This document shows, one piece after another, positions 1 to 8,190 of a DNA stretch of 35,719 nucleotides; within the stretch, counting starts at the first letter, position 1; each line of letters starts with the position of its first letter. Made by a program: the position numbers and the translations under genes. The DNA comes from Lachnospiraceae bacterium. Lineage in GTDB: Bacteria; Bacillota; Clostridia; Lachnospirales; Lachnospiraceae. The stretch lies in NCBI GenBank assembly GCA_024687655.1, contig JAILEN010000077.1:1-35719 (forward strand), given 5' to 3'. The notes under the pieces are model-generated. The model did not search any database and was not told the DNA's origin. It saw only the letters and a program-made list of their open reading frames with translations.

Positions 1-1
1 T

Positions 2-127
2 ACTGAGATGCGCGACATGTCCAGCCGAGGATCAGCGAGGCGAACACTAAGCTTAGACGCGGAGCTCATGAGTGGCAACACATACTGTCAGTTACTCGAA
101 GCCGCCCGGAGTAAATTGCGGAACTAA
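2..127 (+). CDS. C-terminal end of an unidentified protein (partial)
   Basis: A reading frame is open from the window edge to a TAA at 125-127, giving about 41 residues ending in LLEAARSKLRN. The other two forward frames close early. I do not recognise the family. The frame could be the tail of a gene starting upstream of the window or a chance open frame. It ends about 30 bp before the consensus promoter of the next gene, which would suit the end of a transcription unit. Confidence 0.35.
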   Translation, partial: TEMRDMSSRGSARRTLSLDAELMSGNTYCQLLEAARSKLRN

Positions 128-155
128 ATAGTAATTAAAAAAACGGTACGGAGTG

Positions 156-184
156 TTGACAAATGCGTTTCCGGGGTCTATAAT
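156..184 (+). promoter_or_regulatory. Consensus sigma-70/SigA promoter for the NlpC/P60 gene
   Basis: TTGACA at 156-161 and TATAAT at 179-184 are both perfect hexamers separated by 17 bp. The expected start is near 190, giving a leader of roughly 65 nt before the ATG at 257. This is the strongest vegetative promoter in the window and suggests high expression of the wall hydrolase. Confidence 0.88.
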
Positions 185-204
185 ATGCATTGTTGGTAAC
201 AAAT

Positions 205-221
205 TGTAACAATAATGTAAC
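205..221 (+). promoter_or_regulatory. WalR-like direct repeat in the leader
   Basis: TGTAAC at 205-210 and TGTAAC at 216-221 are separated by five bases, which fits the Bacillus WalR (YycF) box TGTWAH-N5-TGTWAH exactly. A third partial copy (GGTAAC, 195-200) lies just upstream. The box sits downstream of the -10, so if bound it would more likely block than activate. The match is seen in the sequence; binding by a WalR-type regulator is inference. Confidence 0.45.
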
Positions 222-256
222 ATTTTTGATATAGACATTTAAAGAGGTGTTTTTAC

Positions 257-1504
257 ATGAATCGTAATCGTAAGGTTAGATTAGCAGCAACGATCCTTAC
301 AGCAGGTCTTACAATCACATCCACAGGACTTACCGCATTTGCCAATCCCATCGCAGGAGCTACGGCGATGCTTTCCACAGACGTTTCAATCACACAGACA
401 GCTAACAGTTACACCACACTTTCAGGTATCAATCTGGCCATGGCCAACATGCTTTCTTCAGCCAATGCGGCAGCCAATGCTCCCACAGAGACAGAGGAAA
501 AGGAGACTGACGTGGTGGCGACCTCCAGCAGGCCGGTCAATGATTATTCCAATATCGCCATTGCAAAGGTCAATGATTTTGTCAATGTACGTGCACATGC
601 ATCGGAGGATTCCGAGGTTGTGGGCAAGCTCTACAGCAACGGTGCAGGCACTGTTTTAAAGAAAAAGGGCAGCTGGGTCAAGATCGAGTCCGGCAGCGTT
701 GTCGGATATGTTAAGTCTAAGTATGTAGTAATAGGCGACGAAAAGGCAGTTAAAAAGGCATCCCGCCGTGTGGCCAAGGTTAAGGCCGATACACTTTATG
801 TTCGCGAAAAGGCTACAAAAAAGGCCGATATCATCGGCATGGTTCCCAGGGACGAGGATCTGACCGTTACCAGTGAGAAGAAGTTCGATGACGGCTGGGT
901 CAAGGTTTCTGTTGAGGAGGGTGACGGATACGTATCCACAAAATATGTGGATCTTTCTACAGAATATACATATGCTGAGTCCAAGGCAGAGGAGCAGGCC
1001 AGGTTGGCAGCAGAGGCAGCAGCCCGTGCCGAGGCAGAGAGGGCAGCAGCTGCGGCAGCGGCAGCTCAGGCTCAGAGAGCAGCAGCCACATCTTCTACTC
1101 CCCAGGCAGCACCTTCCGGTGGCGCGAATACACAGCAGCCTTCATATACCGCTCCTTCAGGCGGATCAGGCAGCTCGGTTGTCAACTATGCATCACAGTT
1201 CGTAGGCAACCCTTACGTGTATGGCGGATCATCACTGACCAATGGTACTGACTGCTCAGGCTTTGTGATGAGCGTATACTCCGCATTCGGCGTATCACTT
1301 CCCCACAGCTCTTCGGGAGACCGCAGTGTGGGATATGCAGTGAGCACCAGCGACATGCAGCCCGGTGACATCGTATGCTACAGCGGCCATGTTGCCATCT
1401 ATGCAGGCAACGGCACCATCGTTCATGCCAGCAACCCCCGCACGGGTATCACCTATGGCAACGTTAATTACCGTCAGATTCTGGCAGTGAGACGAGTACT
1501 TTAA
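257..1504 (+). CDS. Secreted SH3-domain NlpC/P60 peptidoglycan endopeptidase
   Basis: This is a 415-residue exported wall hydrolase expected to cut peptide stems of peptidoglycan (D,L-endopeptidase type). A signal peptide covers residues 1 to about 29 (ends TAFA). Two bacterial SH3 domains follow at about 98-155 and 168-233, then an Ala-rich charged helix (about 237-277), a Ser/Gly/Pro linker, and an NlpC/P60 domain (about 309-415). The catalytic set is visible: Cys333 in TDCSGFV, His378 in GHVAIY and His390 in VHASNP. The start is set by AGAGGTG about 8 nt upstream. It lies one gene before ftsEX, and FtsEX is known to activate NlpC/P60 or related hydrolases in Firmicutes, so it is a candidate FtsEX client. 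The short helix is not the long coiled coil typical of CwlO/PcsB, so that link is only inferred. Confidence 0.92.
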   Translation: MNRNRKVRLAATILTAGLTITSTGLTAFANPIAGATAMLSTDVSITQTANSYTTLSGINLAMANMLSSANAAANAPTETEEKETDVVATSSRPVNDYSNIAIAKVNDFVNVRAHASEDSEVVGKLYSNGAGTVLKKKGSWVKIESGSVVGYVKSKYVVIGDEKAVKKASRRVAKVKADTLYVREKATKKADIIGMVPRDEDLTVTSEKKFDDGWVKVSVEEGDGYVSTKYVDLSTEYTYAESKAEEQARLAAEAAARAEAERAAAAAAAAQAQRAAATSSTPQAAPSGGANTQQPSYTAPSGGSGSSVVNYASQFVGNPYVYGGSSLTNGTDCSGFVMSVYSAFGVSLPHSSSGDRSVGYAVSTSDMQPGDIVCYSGHVAIYAGNGTIVHASNPRTGITYGNVNYRQILAVRRVL

Positions 1505-1519
1505 AATGGAATTAATCGG

Positions 1520-1552
1520 GGAGACAGGGGAAGCCCTCTGTCTCCTTTTTTT
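1520..1552 (+). terminator. Rho-independent terminator after the NlpC/P60 gene
   Basis: GGAGACAG pairs with CTGTCTCC, with an inner GGG/CCC extension, and is followed by seven T residues. It starts 16 nt after the stop codon and isolates the hydrolase as a single-gene unit. Confidence 0.92.
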
Positions 1553-1628
1553 ATACAAAAAATATCCTAAAATACTCTTCCATTTTTTAGTGATTTAGTA
1601 TATGATAAGGGCGTATGCTTGGCAACAA

Positions 1629-1637
1629 TGCTATAAT
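1629..1637 (+). promoter_or_regulatory. Extended -10 promoter for the regulator-ftsEX-ctpA unit
   Basis: TGCTATAAT is a perfect extended -10 (TGn plus TATAAT). No good -35 lies 17 bp upstream, as is usual for extended -10 promoters. It gives a leader of about 35-40 nt to the ATG at 1680. Confidence 0.6.
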
Positions 1638-1679
1638 TTGGCGCAGGGTTTTTGTAGATTTTGTATAGAGGGGTTTATT

Positions 1680-2768
1680 ATGATATCTAATCAGATTCTG
1701 CAGAGAGCTGTTGATGGTCTGACCCAGATCACAGGGAGGAAGTGCTGCATATTCGATACCGACGGCAATGCTCTTGCCGGTACTGTGGAGAATGCAAAGG
1801 ATTATTCCGACACGGCCCTGAAGCTGGTCAGCTCCGGCTCTAACAAGAAAAAGACAGGGGGCTGTTATTATTACAAGGTCTTTGACGGGGAGGGGCTGAA
1901 GTTCGTTATCGTTGTTGAGGGCGATGATGACGCAGCGTCCACAGCGGGACAGTTTTTATGCCAGGAGCTTGCCGAGCTTTCCGTGGCATACAGGGATCGT
2001 TTCGACAGAGAGTCCTTTATTAAGAACCTGCTGCTGGACAACCTGCTTCTGGTGGACATTTATAACCGAGCCAAAAAGCTCCACGTTGACGTCGAGGCCC
2101 GCAGGGTCGTGATGGTGGTGGAGATAGGCGAGGAAAAGAGCGGAGACGAGCTGGATCGGGTACGGAGCGTATTCGGCACCCATGCACCTGATTTTGTAAC
2201 AGCCGTTGATGAGAGAAATATCATCGTAGTCAAGCACCTGGGGGAGGATGGCAGCTACGAGGACGTGGAAAAGACCGCCAGAGTCATCCTGGATGCGTTC
2301 AGGGACTATAAAAAGAGTGATGTGAGGATCGCTTACGGTACCATCGTAGGCGAGATCCGCGAGGTGTCCAGATCCTACAAGGAGGCTATGATGGCCTTCG
2401 ATGTGGGCAAGATATTCTTCAAGGACAGAGACGTGATAGCTTATTCGGTTTTAGGTATTGGCAGACTCATTTATCAGCTGCCCCTGCCCCTTTGCCGCAT
2501 GTTCATCAACGAGATATTCGCGGACAAAAAGCCGGATCAGTTTGACGAGGAGACGCTGACCACCATCAGCAAGTTTTTCGAGAACAGCCTCAACGTATCC
2601 GAGACATCCAGGCAGCTGTACATTCACCGCAACACTCTGGTATACAGACTGGACAAGCTGCAAAAGAGCACGGGTCTTGACCTGAGGGTATTTGAGGATG
2701 CCATCACCTTCAAGATCGCTCTGATGGTTGTAGAATATATGCGTTTTATGGAGGGACAGGATTTCTAA
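1680..2768 (+). CDS. CdaR/PucR-family transcriptional regulator
   Basis: The protein has 362 residues. The ORF track begins at 1602, but the ATG at 1680 has a GAGGGG site 6 nt upstream and lies after the promoter, so I use 1680. The N-terminal half resembles a small sensory domain (CCIFDTDGNALAG near residue 20), the middle is the GGDEF-like region seen in CdaR proteins, and the C-terminal 60 residues are a PucR-type HTH_30 (FFENSLNVSETSRQLYIHRN). Family members sense small metabolites such as sugar diacids or purine intermediates; the ligand here is unknown. The stop overlaps the ftsE start as TAATG, so the regulator is translationally coupled to the division genes. That is an unusual partner, since most CdaR genes sit beside catabolic genes. 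Confidence 0.85.
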   Translation: MISNQILQRAVDGLTQITGRKCCIFDTDGNALAGTVENAKDYSDTALKLVSSGSNKKKTGGCYYYKVFDGEGLKFVIVVEGDDDAASTAGQFLCQELAELSVAYRDRFDRESFIKNLLLDNLLLVDIYNRAKKLHVDVEARRVVMVVEIGEEKSGDELDRVRSVFGTHAPDFVTAVDERNIIVVKHLGEDGSYEDVEKTARVILDAFRDYKKSDVRIAYGTIVGEIREVSRSYKEAMMAFDVGKIFFKDRDVIAYSVLGIGRLIYQLPLPLCRMFINEIFADKKPDQFDEETLTTISKFFENSLNVSETSRQLYIHRNTLVYRLDKLQKSTGLDLRVFEDAITFKIALMVVEYMRFMEGQDF

Positions 2769-3454
2769 TGATCAAATTAGAACATGTCAGCAAGACATAT
2801 GAGGCAGGAGTGCAGGCCATCACCGATGTGAACCTGCATATCAGGCCGGGGGAGTTTGTGTTTATCATAGGTGCTACCGGTTCCGGTAAGTCCACGATAA
2901 TCAAGCTGTTGCAAAAGGAGCTCACCCCCACCCACGGCAAGATCATCGTCAACGGCAGGGATATCGCAAAGATCACCAGAAAGCAGATCCCGAAGTTCAG
3001 ACGTAACATCGGCGTGGTGTTCCAGAACTTCAGGCTTTTGCCTGACCGTAATGTATATGAAAACGTGGCCTTTGCCATGAGAGTTGTGGAGGCACCCAAG
3101 CGCGAGATCAAAAAGCGTGTGCCTCAGATGTTGTCACTGGTGGGACTTGCCCACAAGTATCGTTCACTGCCCAAGCAGCTTTCCGGCGGCGAGCAGCAGC
3201 GTGTGGCCATAGCCAGGGCACTGGTCAACGAGCCCAAGATCCTTTTGGCAGACGAGCCCACGGGTAATCTGGACAACCAGCATGCCTGGGAGATCATGCG
3301 TCTGTTGGAGGAGATCAACGAGCGTGGTACCACAGTAGTGGTGGTCACTCACAACATGGACTTTGTGAGACAGATGAACAAGCGTGTTATTACCATTAAA
3401 AAGGGCGTGATAGTCAGCGACGAGCAGGTAGAGGAGGAGACCGATGCGGATTAG
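2768..3454 (+). CDS. ftsE: Cell-division ABC transporter ATPase FtsE
   Basis: This 228-residue ATPase pairs with FtsX at the inner face of the membrane and couples ATP hydrolysis to activation of a peptidoglycan hydrolase. The Walker A (GATGSGKST, about 35-43), Q-loop ([19 protein letters not shown]), signature (LSGGEQQR), Walker B ([12 protein letters not shown]) and H-loop (VVTHN) are all present, and length is normal. The start overlaps the regulator stop by one base (TAATG), and the end overlaps ftsX by 11 bases. Confidence 0.96.
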   Translation: MIKLEHVSKTYEAGVQAITDVNLHIRPGEFVFIIGATGSGKSTIIKLLQKELTPTHGKIIVNGRDIAKITRKQIPKFRRNIGVVFQNFRLLPDRNVYENVAFAMRVVEAPKREIKKRVPQMLSLVGLAHKYRSLPKQLSGGEQQRVAIARALVNEPKILLADEPTGNLDNQHAWEIMRLLEEINERGTTVVVVTHNMDFVRQMNKRVITIKKGVIVSDEQVEEETDAD

Positions 3455-4352
3455 TACATTTTTATATAATGTTCGCCAGGGCTTTGCCAATATCTGGCGC
3501 AACAAGATGTTTTCGCTGGCATCCATAGCTACCATGACGGCCTGCATATTTTTGTTCGGGGTGTTTTATTCACTGGGAGTGAACTTCGGTTCCATGGTCC
3601 GCTCCGCTGAGGAAAATGTGGCGGTTACGGTTTTCTTTGACGAGGGTCTTTCCGATTCCGAGATCGATTCCATAGGAAAGGAGATCAGATCCCGTGAGGA
3701 GGTGGATCACATCAAATATGTTTCCGCCGAGGAGGCCTGGGACTATATGAAGCAGGACTTTTTCGGGGGCAATGAGGAGCTGGCAGAGAGTTTTGCCGAT
3801 GATAACCCCATGAAAAACTCCGACAACTATGAGGTATACCTTAAGGACGTTTCCCGACAGGAGGCTCTGGTCACATATATCAAGGGCATACCCGGAGTCC
3901 GCAAGGTGAACCAGTCGGAGATGGCGGCGAATATATTGACCGATTTTAACAGGCTTATCATATATATATTTGTAGGCATCATTGCCATATTGCTGGCTGT
4001 TGCGGCTTTCCTTATCAGCAACACCATCACCGTGGGTATCTCGGTCCGCAGGGAGGAGATAGCCATCATGAAGCTCATCGGAGCCAAGGACACATTTGTC
4101 AGGCAGCCCTTTATAGTGGAGGGTATCGCCATCGGCCTCATCGGTTCCATAGTACCGCTGCTGCTTTTGCACCTGGTCTATGGCGGCATCGTCAGGTATG
4201 TTTCCGAGAACTTCAATCTGCTTAGTTCGATGATGGATTTCGTGCCTGTCAACGATGTTTTTTCCGTACTGGTTCCCGTGTCCCTGATACTGGGAGTGGG
4301 TATCGGTTTTGTGGGCAGCCGCTTCACGCTTAAGAGACATTTGAAGGTATAG
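3444..4352 (+). CDS. ftsX: Cell-division permease-like protein FtsX
   Basis: This 302-residue membrane partner of FtsE has the FtsX layout: a cytoplasmic N-terminus (NVRQGFANIWRNKMFSLASI), TM1 (about 25-45), an extracellular domain (about 50-165) and three further membrane segments, with the conserved VGISVRREEIAIMKLIGAKD loop between TM2 and TM3. A GAGGAG site lies upstream of the ATG inside ftsE. The extracellular domain would contact a wall hydrolase. No M23 hydrolase gene follows, although one is common at this spot in other Clostridia; ctpA comes next instead. Confidence 0.96.
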   Translation: MRISTFLYNVRQGFANIWRNKMFSLASIATMTACIFLFGVFYSLGVNFGSMVRSAEENVAVTVFFDEGLSDSEIDSIGKEIRSREEVDHIKYVSAEEAWDYMKQDFFGGNEELAESFADDNPMKNSDNYEVYLKDVSRQEALVTYIKGIPGVRKVNQSEMAANILTDFNRLIIYIFVGIIAILLAVAAFLISNTITVGISVRREEIAIMKLIGAKDTFVRQPFIVEGIAIGLIGSIVPLLLLHLVYGGIVRYVSENFNLLSSMMDFVPVNDVFSVLVPVSLILGVGIGFVGSRFTLKRHLKV

Positions 4353-4357
4353 TTTTA

Positions 4358-5617
4358 ATGGATAACGGACAATTCGAAGAGAGCAAGGATCTATCCCGTT
4401 ACGAGGCAGATGAAAAGCCGGGTAACGGGAAAAGTCTGTTTATTAAGGGTATTATCATAGGCATCCTGCTGAGTGCGGCCTTTGTGCTGGGCTTTTTGGT
4501 GGTCAGGAGTCATTTCGTAAAAAAGGAGATCCAGTCTGTTTTGAGTGATGAGACTGAGGTCAGGCTCGCCACACTGCGGGGGCTCATTGACACCTATTAC
4601 TACAAGGACGTGGATGACGCCAAGCTGGCCGAGGGCGTACTCAAGGGCATGGTAGACGGTCTGGAGGATCCTTACTCGGAATATTATACCAAAGAGGAAT
4701 ATGAGCAGGTCAAGATAAACACTACGGGAAACTACGACGGTATAGGTGCCGTGCTTTCCCAAAACAGGGACAGCGGCCTGGTTTCCATTGTTAGGATATA
4801 TGAGGATTCTCCGGCTGAAAAGGCAGGGATTAAGATCGGTGACGAGATCATCTCCGCTGACGGATATCAGGCTTCGGGATCGGAGCTTTCAGATTTTGTA
4901 AAGCATGTCAGAGGCAGAAAAGGGACCAAGGTGCTTCTGGTGATACAGCGGGGCGCTGAGAGGATCACCATGGAGGTGGAAAGGGATGATGTAAATATCC
5001 CCTCCGTGGCACACCACATGCTGGACGATGAGATAGGATATATCATCATTGGCGATTTCTCCAGCAATACCTGCAATGAGTTCGAAGAGGCTCTGGAGGA
5101 TCTCAGGTCCCAGGGCGCGAAGGCCATCGTATACGATGTTCGCAGTAACCCCGGCGGTCTGGTGAAGAGTACCACGGATATCCTGGATATCCTGTTACCG
5201 GAGGGCAATCTGGTATACATGATGGATAAGAAGGGAAAAAAGATCGACTACAACTCCCAGGAGAGTTCCAGGGTGGATATGCCGGCGGCGGTGCTGATAA
5301 ACGGTGATTCGGCATCGGCTTCGGAGATCTTTGCGGGAGCCCTCAGAGATTATGATTATGCCACTTTGATCGGTACCAGGACCTACGGAAAGGGAGTTGT
5401 CCAGAATACCCTTCCTCTCATAGACGGGAGTGCGCTAAAGCTTACTACGGCCACCTACTACACCTCCAAGGGAGAGTGCATCAACGAAAAGGGGATCGAG
5501 CCTGATATAGAGCTGGAATATGAATACACCGGCGAGGGATCGGGGGAGGATTATGAATATGACAAGGACAACCAGGTCCAAAAAGCCCTGGAGGTCCTGA
5601 AGAAGGAATTAAAGTAG
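4358..5617 (+). CDS. ctpA: C-terminal processing protease, S41 family (CtpA/CtpB type)
   Basis: This is a 419-residue membrane-anchored serine protease. A charged N-terminal stretch is followed by one membrane segment (about 30-50), an N-terminal helical region, a PDZ domain (about 125-210, GAVLSQNRDSG onward) and the S41 catalytic core. The nucleophile lies in GDSASASE (about 314-321) and the general base Lys in RTYGKGVVQ (about 345). The tail is acidic. It begins 5 nt after ftsX, with GAAGGT upstream of the ATG. In related bacteria CtpA-type proteases trim or degrade wall hydrolases, which fits the ftsEX context; the substrate here is not known. Confidence 0.94.
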   Translation: MDNGQFEESKDLSRYEADEKPGNGKSLFIKGIIIGILLSAAFVLGFLVVRSHFVKKEIQSVLSDETEVRLATLRGLIDTYYYKDVDDAKLAEGVLKGMVDGLEDPYSEYYTKEEYEQVKINTTGNYDGIGAVLSQNRDSGLVSIVRIYEDSPAEKAGIKIGDEIISADGYQASGSELSDFVKHVRGRKGTKVLLVIQRGAERITMEVERDDVNIPSVAHHMLDDEIGYIIIGDFSSNTCNEFEEALEDLRSQGAKAIVYDVRSNPGGLVKSTTDILDILLPEGNLVYMMDKKGKKIDYNSQESSRVDMPAAVLINGDSASASEIFAGALRDYDYATLIGTRTYGKGVVQNTLPLIDGSALKLTTATYYTSKGECINEKGIEPDIELEYEYTGEGSGEDYEYDKDNQVQKALEVLKKELK

Positions 5618-5656
5618 GACCGCCTGTCATTATGAGTGTGGTGTAAAGAGATTTCC

Positions 5657-5688
5657 GTGTCATTCTGAGGGTCGCGAAGAATCTTTAT
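5657..5688 (+). repeat. Short intergenic palindromic repeat (copy 1)
   Basis: The motif CATTCTGAGGGTCGCGAAG followed by AATCTTTAT is the short form of the dispersed element found several times in this window. It ends immediately before the AGGAG ribosome site of prfB (5689-5693). A decayed second copy (TGTCATTATGAGTGTGGTG) appears to lie just upstream at about 5626-5644. Confidence 0.75.
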
Positions 5689-5699
5689 AGGAGTAACTG

Positions 5700-6836
5700 A
5701 TGATAGAATTAGACAATCTGAAACAGGAACTGGCTGCATACGAAAAGCCTCTGGCGGAGCTGGCCACATCCCTTGATCTGGAGGGCAAGGCTCACCGCAT
5801 AGAGGAACTGGAGCGTGAGATGGAGTCTCCCGATTTCTGGAACGATGCGGCTGCCTCCACCGAAAAGTCAAAGGAGCTTAAGAGCCTCAAGGACGACGTG
5901 GCCATAGTAAACGATCTGAAGCAGCAGTACGAGGACATCGAGGCCTATATTGAGATGGGCAACGAGGAGGATGATGCCGAGATCGCAGCGGAGGCTCAGA
6001 CAGAGTTTGATGATTTCGTAAATAAATACGATTCCATCAGGATGAAGACTCTGCTTTCGGGAGAGTATGACAGCGAGTCGGCCATAGTCACACTCCACTC
6101 CGGTGCCGGCGGTACCGAGGCCTGTGACTGGGTGTCCATGCTCTATCGTATGTATACACGCTGGGCAGAGAGACATGGATTTTCACTGGAGGTTTTGGAC
6201 TATCTGGATGGAGACGAGGCGGGTATCAAGTCCGTCACCTTTGAGGTCCACGGTGAGAATGCTTTCGGTTTCATGAAGTCGGAAAAGGGTATCCACAGAC
6301 TGGTGCGCATATCCCCCTTCAATGCTCAGGGCAAGCGTCAGACATCATTTGCATCCTGTGATATCATGCCTGATATCGAAAAGGATATTGATATAGAGAT
6401 AAAGGATGAGGACATCCGCATAGATACCTATCGTTCCTCGGGAGCCGGCGGACAGCACATCAACAAGACGTCCTCCGCCATCCGTATCACCCACTTCCCC
6501 AGCGGCATCGTGGTACAATGCCAGAATGAGCGTTCCCAGCATATGAACAAGGACAAGGCCATGCAGATGCTGAAGGCAAAGCTGCTTATATTGAAGCAGG
6601 AGGAGGACGCCAAAAAGGATGCGGAGATCCGCGGTGAGGTAGCCGATATAGGCTGGGGCTCACAGATCAGATCCTATGTCATGCAGCCCTATACCATGGT
6701 CAAGGACCTGCGTACAGGAGAGGAGACCGGTAATGTGGACGCCGTTATGGACGGGGCGCTGGATCCCTTCATGAATGCTTATCTCAAATGGCTTTCGCTG
6801 GGATGCCCCAAGCGCAACACACAGGATGCAGAATAG
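5700..6836 (+). CDS. prfB: Peptide chain release factor 2, single-frame (no programmed frameshift)
   Basis: RF2 releases finished peptides at UGA and UAA codons. The 378-residue frame carries the tripeptide SPF at 205-207 (RF2-specific stop recognition) and GGQ at 250-252 (peptidyl-tRNA hydrolysis), the same numbering as E. coli RF2. Most bacterial prfB genes need a +1 shift at CUU-UGA around codons 25-26. Here codons 25-26 read CTT GAT in frame: the same site minus one T, with no internal stop. The AGGGGG-like booster upstream of the shift site is also absent. RF2 autoregulation by frameshifting is therefore lost. An AGGAG site precedes the ATG by 6 nt. Confidence 0.97.
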   Translation: MIELDNLKQELAAYEKPLAELATSLDLEGKAHRIEELEREMESPDFWNDAAASTEKSKELKSLKDDVAIVNDLKQQYEDIEAYIEMGNEEDDAEIAAEAQTEFDDFVNKYDSIRMKTLLSGEYDSESAIVTLHSGAGGTEACDWVSMLYRMYTRWAERHGFSLEVLDYLDGDEAGIKSVTFEVHGENAFGFMKSEKGIHRLVRISPFNAQGKRQTSFASCDIMPDIEKDIDIEIKDEDIRIDTYRSSGAGGQHINKTSSAIRITHFPSGIVVQCQNERSQHMNKDKAMQMLKAKLLILKQEEDAKKDAEIRGEVADIGWGSQIRSYVMQPYTMVKDLRTGEETGNVDAVMDGALDPFMNAYLKWLSLGCPKRNTQDAE

Positions 6837-6846
6837 TTTGCATTTT

Positions 6847-6876
6847 TTGATGTGATGTGTTAAAGTATCGTAGAAT
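6847..6876 (+). promoter_or_regulatory. Probable vegetative promoter for hom
   Basis: TTGATG (6847-6852) and TAGAAT (6871-6876) are spaced by 18 bp, about 30 bp before the AAGGAG site of the homoserine dehydrogenase gene. The match is reasonable but not consensus. Confidence 0.5.
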
Positions 6877-6905
6877 TTTTTGTACCCTAAGGAGTAATAT
6901 ATATT

Positions 6906-8102
6906 ATGAAAGCAGCAGTAATGGGATATGGTACCATCGGTTCCGGAGTAGTGACCGTTTTGGAGACCAACAGAGATGTTATCGCTTCCCGCGTGGGAGA
7001 GGTCATCGAGGTATCCAAGGTATTGGATCTGCGTGACTTTCCCGGAGATCCCATAGAAAAGAAACTGGTCCGTGATTATATGGACATCGTTAATGATCCC
7101 GAGATCAGGATAGTGGTGGAGACCATGGGCGGTGTGGAGCCTGCATATACCTTTGTAAAGGCCATGCTGAAATCAGGCAAGCACGTGACCACCTCCAACA
7201 AGGCCCTGGTAGCCGACAAGGGTGCAGAGCTTATCAGGATCGCCAGAGAGCATAATGTCAACTTCATGTTTGAGGCATCCGTAGGCGGAGGCATACCCAT
7301 TATCAGGCCTATTTTAAAATGTCTGACCGGTGACGTGATCGAGGGAATATATGGTATCGTAAACGGCACCACCAATTATATGCTTACGAAAATGGCAGCC
7401 GAGGGCTCGGACTTTGATGATGTATTAAAGGAGGCCCAGGATCATGGCTATGCCGAAAAGGATCCCACGGCTGATATCGAGGGACATGATGCCCAGCGCA
7501 AGATCGCCATCCTCACATCCCTGGTGGCCGGTCGTCAGATAGATTATCAGGACATCCCCACAGAGGGTATCACGAAAATATCTGCTACAGACATGAAGTA
7601 TGCAGAGGCTATGAAGAGAGTCATCAAGCTGGTGGCTGCCTCCAGAAAGATCGGTGATACATTCAGTGCCAGGGTAGCGCCCCTGATGCTTCCGGAGGGA
7701 CATCCTCTCTATCACGTGGATGATGTGTTCAACGCCATCATGCTCCACGGCAATATGCTGGGAGACGGTATGTTTTACGGATCCGGTGCAGGATCGCTTC
7801 CCACTGCCAGCGCAGTGGTGGGTGACATCGTGGATATGGCTCGTCATATTGATAAAAATGTTTTCATCGGTTGGGATGATAATAAGCTCATACTGGCTGA
7901 TCCCGCCGCAGATACATACAGGTTCTTTATCAGGACAGCTGATGACAGATCTGCCGTGGAGGCAGCCTTCGGATCAGTGGAGTATGTGGATGCAGGCATA
8001 TCCGGTGAGGTTGGTTTTGTGACAGGCGAGATGAAGCAGGGCGACCTGGATGACAAAGTGCAAAGCCTGTCTGATGTCAGGAGCTGCATCAGACTCGCGT
8101 GA
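6906..8102 (+). CDS. hom: Homoserine dehydrogenase
   Basis: This enzyme reduces aspartate semialdehyde to homoserine with NAD(P)H, the branch step toward threonine and methionine. The nucleotide-binding motif GYGTIGSG is at residues 7-14, the catalytic-domain landmarks VTTSNKALVA, FEASVGGGIPII and IYGIVNGTTNYML are intact, and a shortened ACT-like region follows from about residue 330. At 398 residues it is slightly shorter than the classic 430-residue form, with the difference in the C-terminal regulatory part. It is followed by the aspartokinase gene, so the first committed steps of the aspartate family sit together, but thrB, thrC and asd are not in the window. Confidence 0.96.
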   Translation: MKAAVMGYGTIGSGVVTVLETNRDVIASRVGEVIEVSKVLDLRDFPGDPIEKKLVRDYMDIVNDPEIRIVVETMGGVEPAYTFVKAMLKSGKHVTTSNKALVADKGAELIRIAREHNVNFMFEASVGGGIPIIRPILKCLTGDVIEGIYGIVNGTTNYMLTKMAAEGSDFDDVLKEAQDHGYAEKDPTADIEGHDAQRKIAILTSLVAGRQIDYQDIPTEGITKISATDMKYAEAMKRVIKLVAASRKIGDTFSARVAPLMLPEGHPLYHVDDVFNAIMLHGNMLGDGMFYGSGAGSLPTASAVVGDIVDMARHIDKNVFIGWDDNKLILADPAADTYRFFIRTADDRSAVEAAFGSVEYVDAGISGEVGFVTGEMKQGDLDDKVQSLSDVRSCIRLA

Positions 8103-8104
8103 GA

Positions 8105-8131
8105 AAAGATCCTTCGCTGCTTGGGATGACA
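8105..8131 (-). repeat. Short intergenic palindromic repeat (copy 2, reverse)
   Basis: AAAGATCCTTCGCTGCTTGG followed by GATGACA is the reverse-oriented short element. It starts 3 nt after the hom stop and lies in the hom-lysC gap. Here it is about 60 bp from the next start rather than beside the ribosome site. Confidence 0.65.
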
Positions 8132-8190
8132 GAGCGAAGAGAGGTAGTTAATACCGGCAGATACAGCCGTTATAATAGAAGGGAGATACC

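Noticed and set aside
3570-4340. Long minus-strand ORF of 256 aa opposite ftsX
   Set aside because: It lies fully inside a well-conserved ftsX, has no ribosome site and a His/Asp/Tyr-rich composition typical of an antisense shadow.
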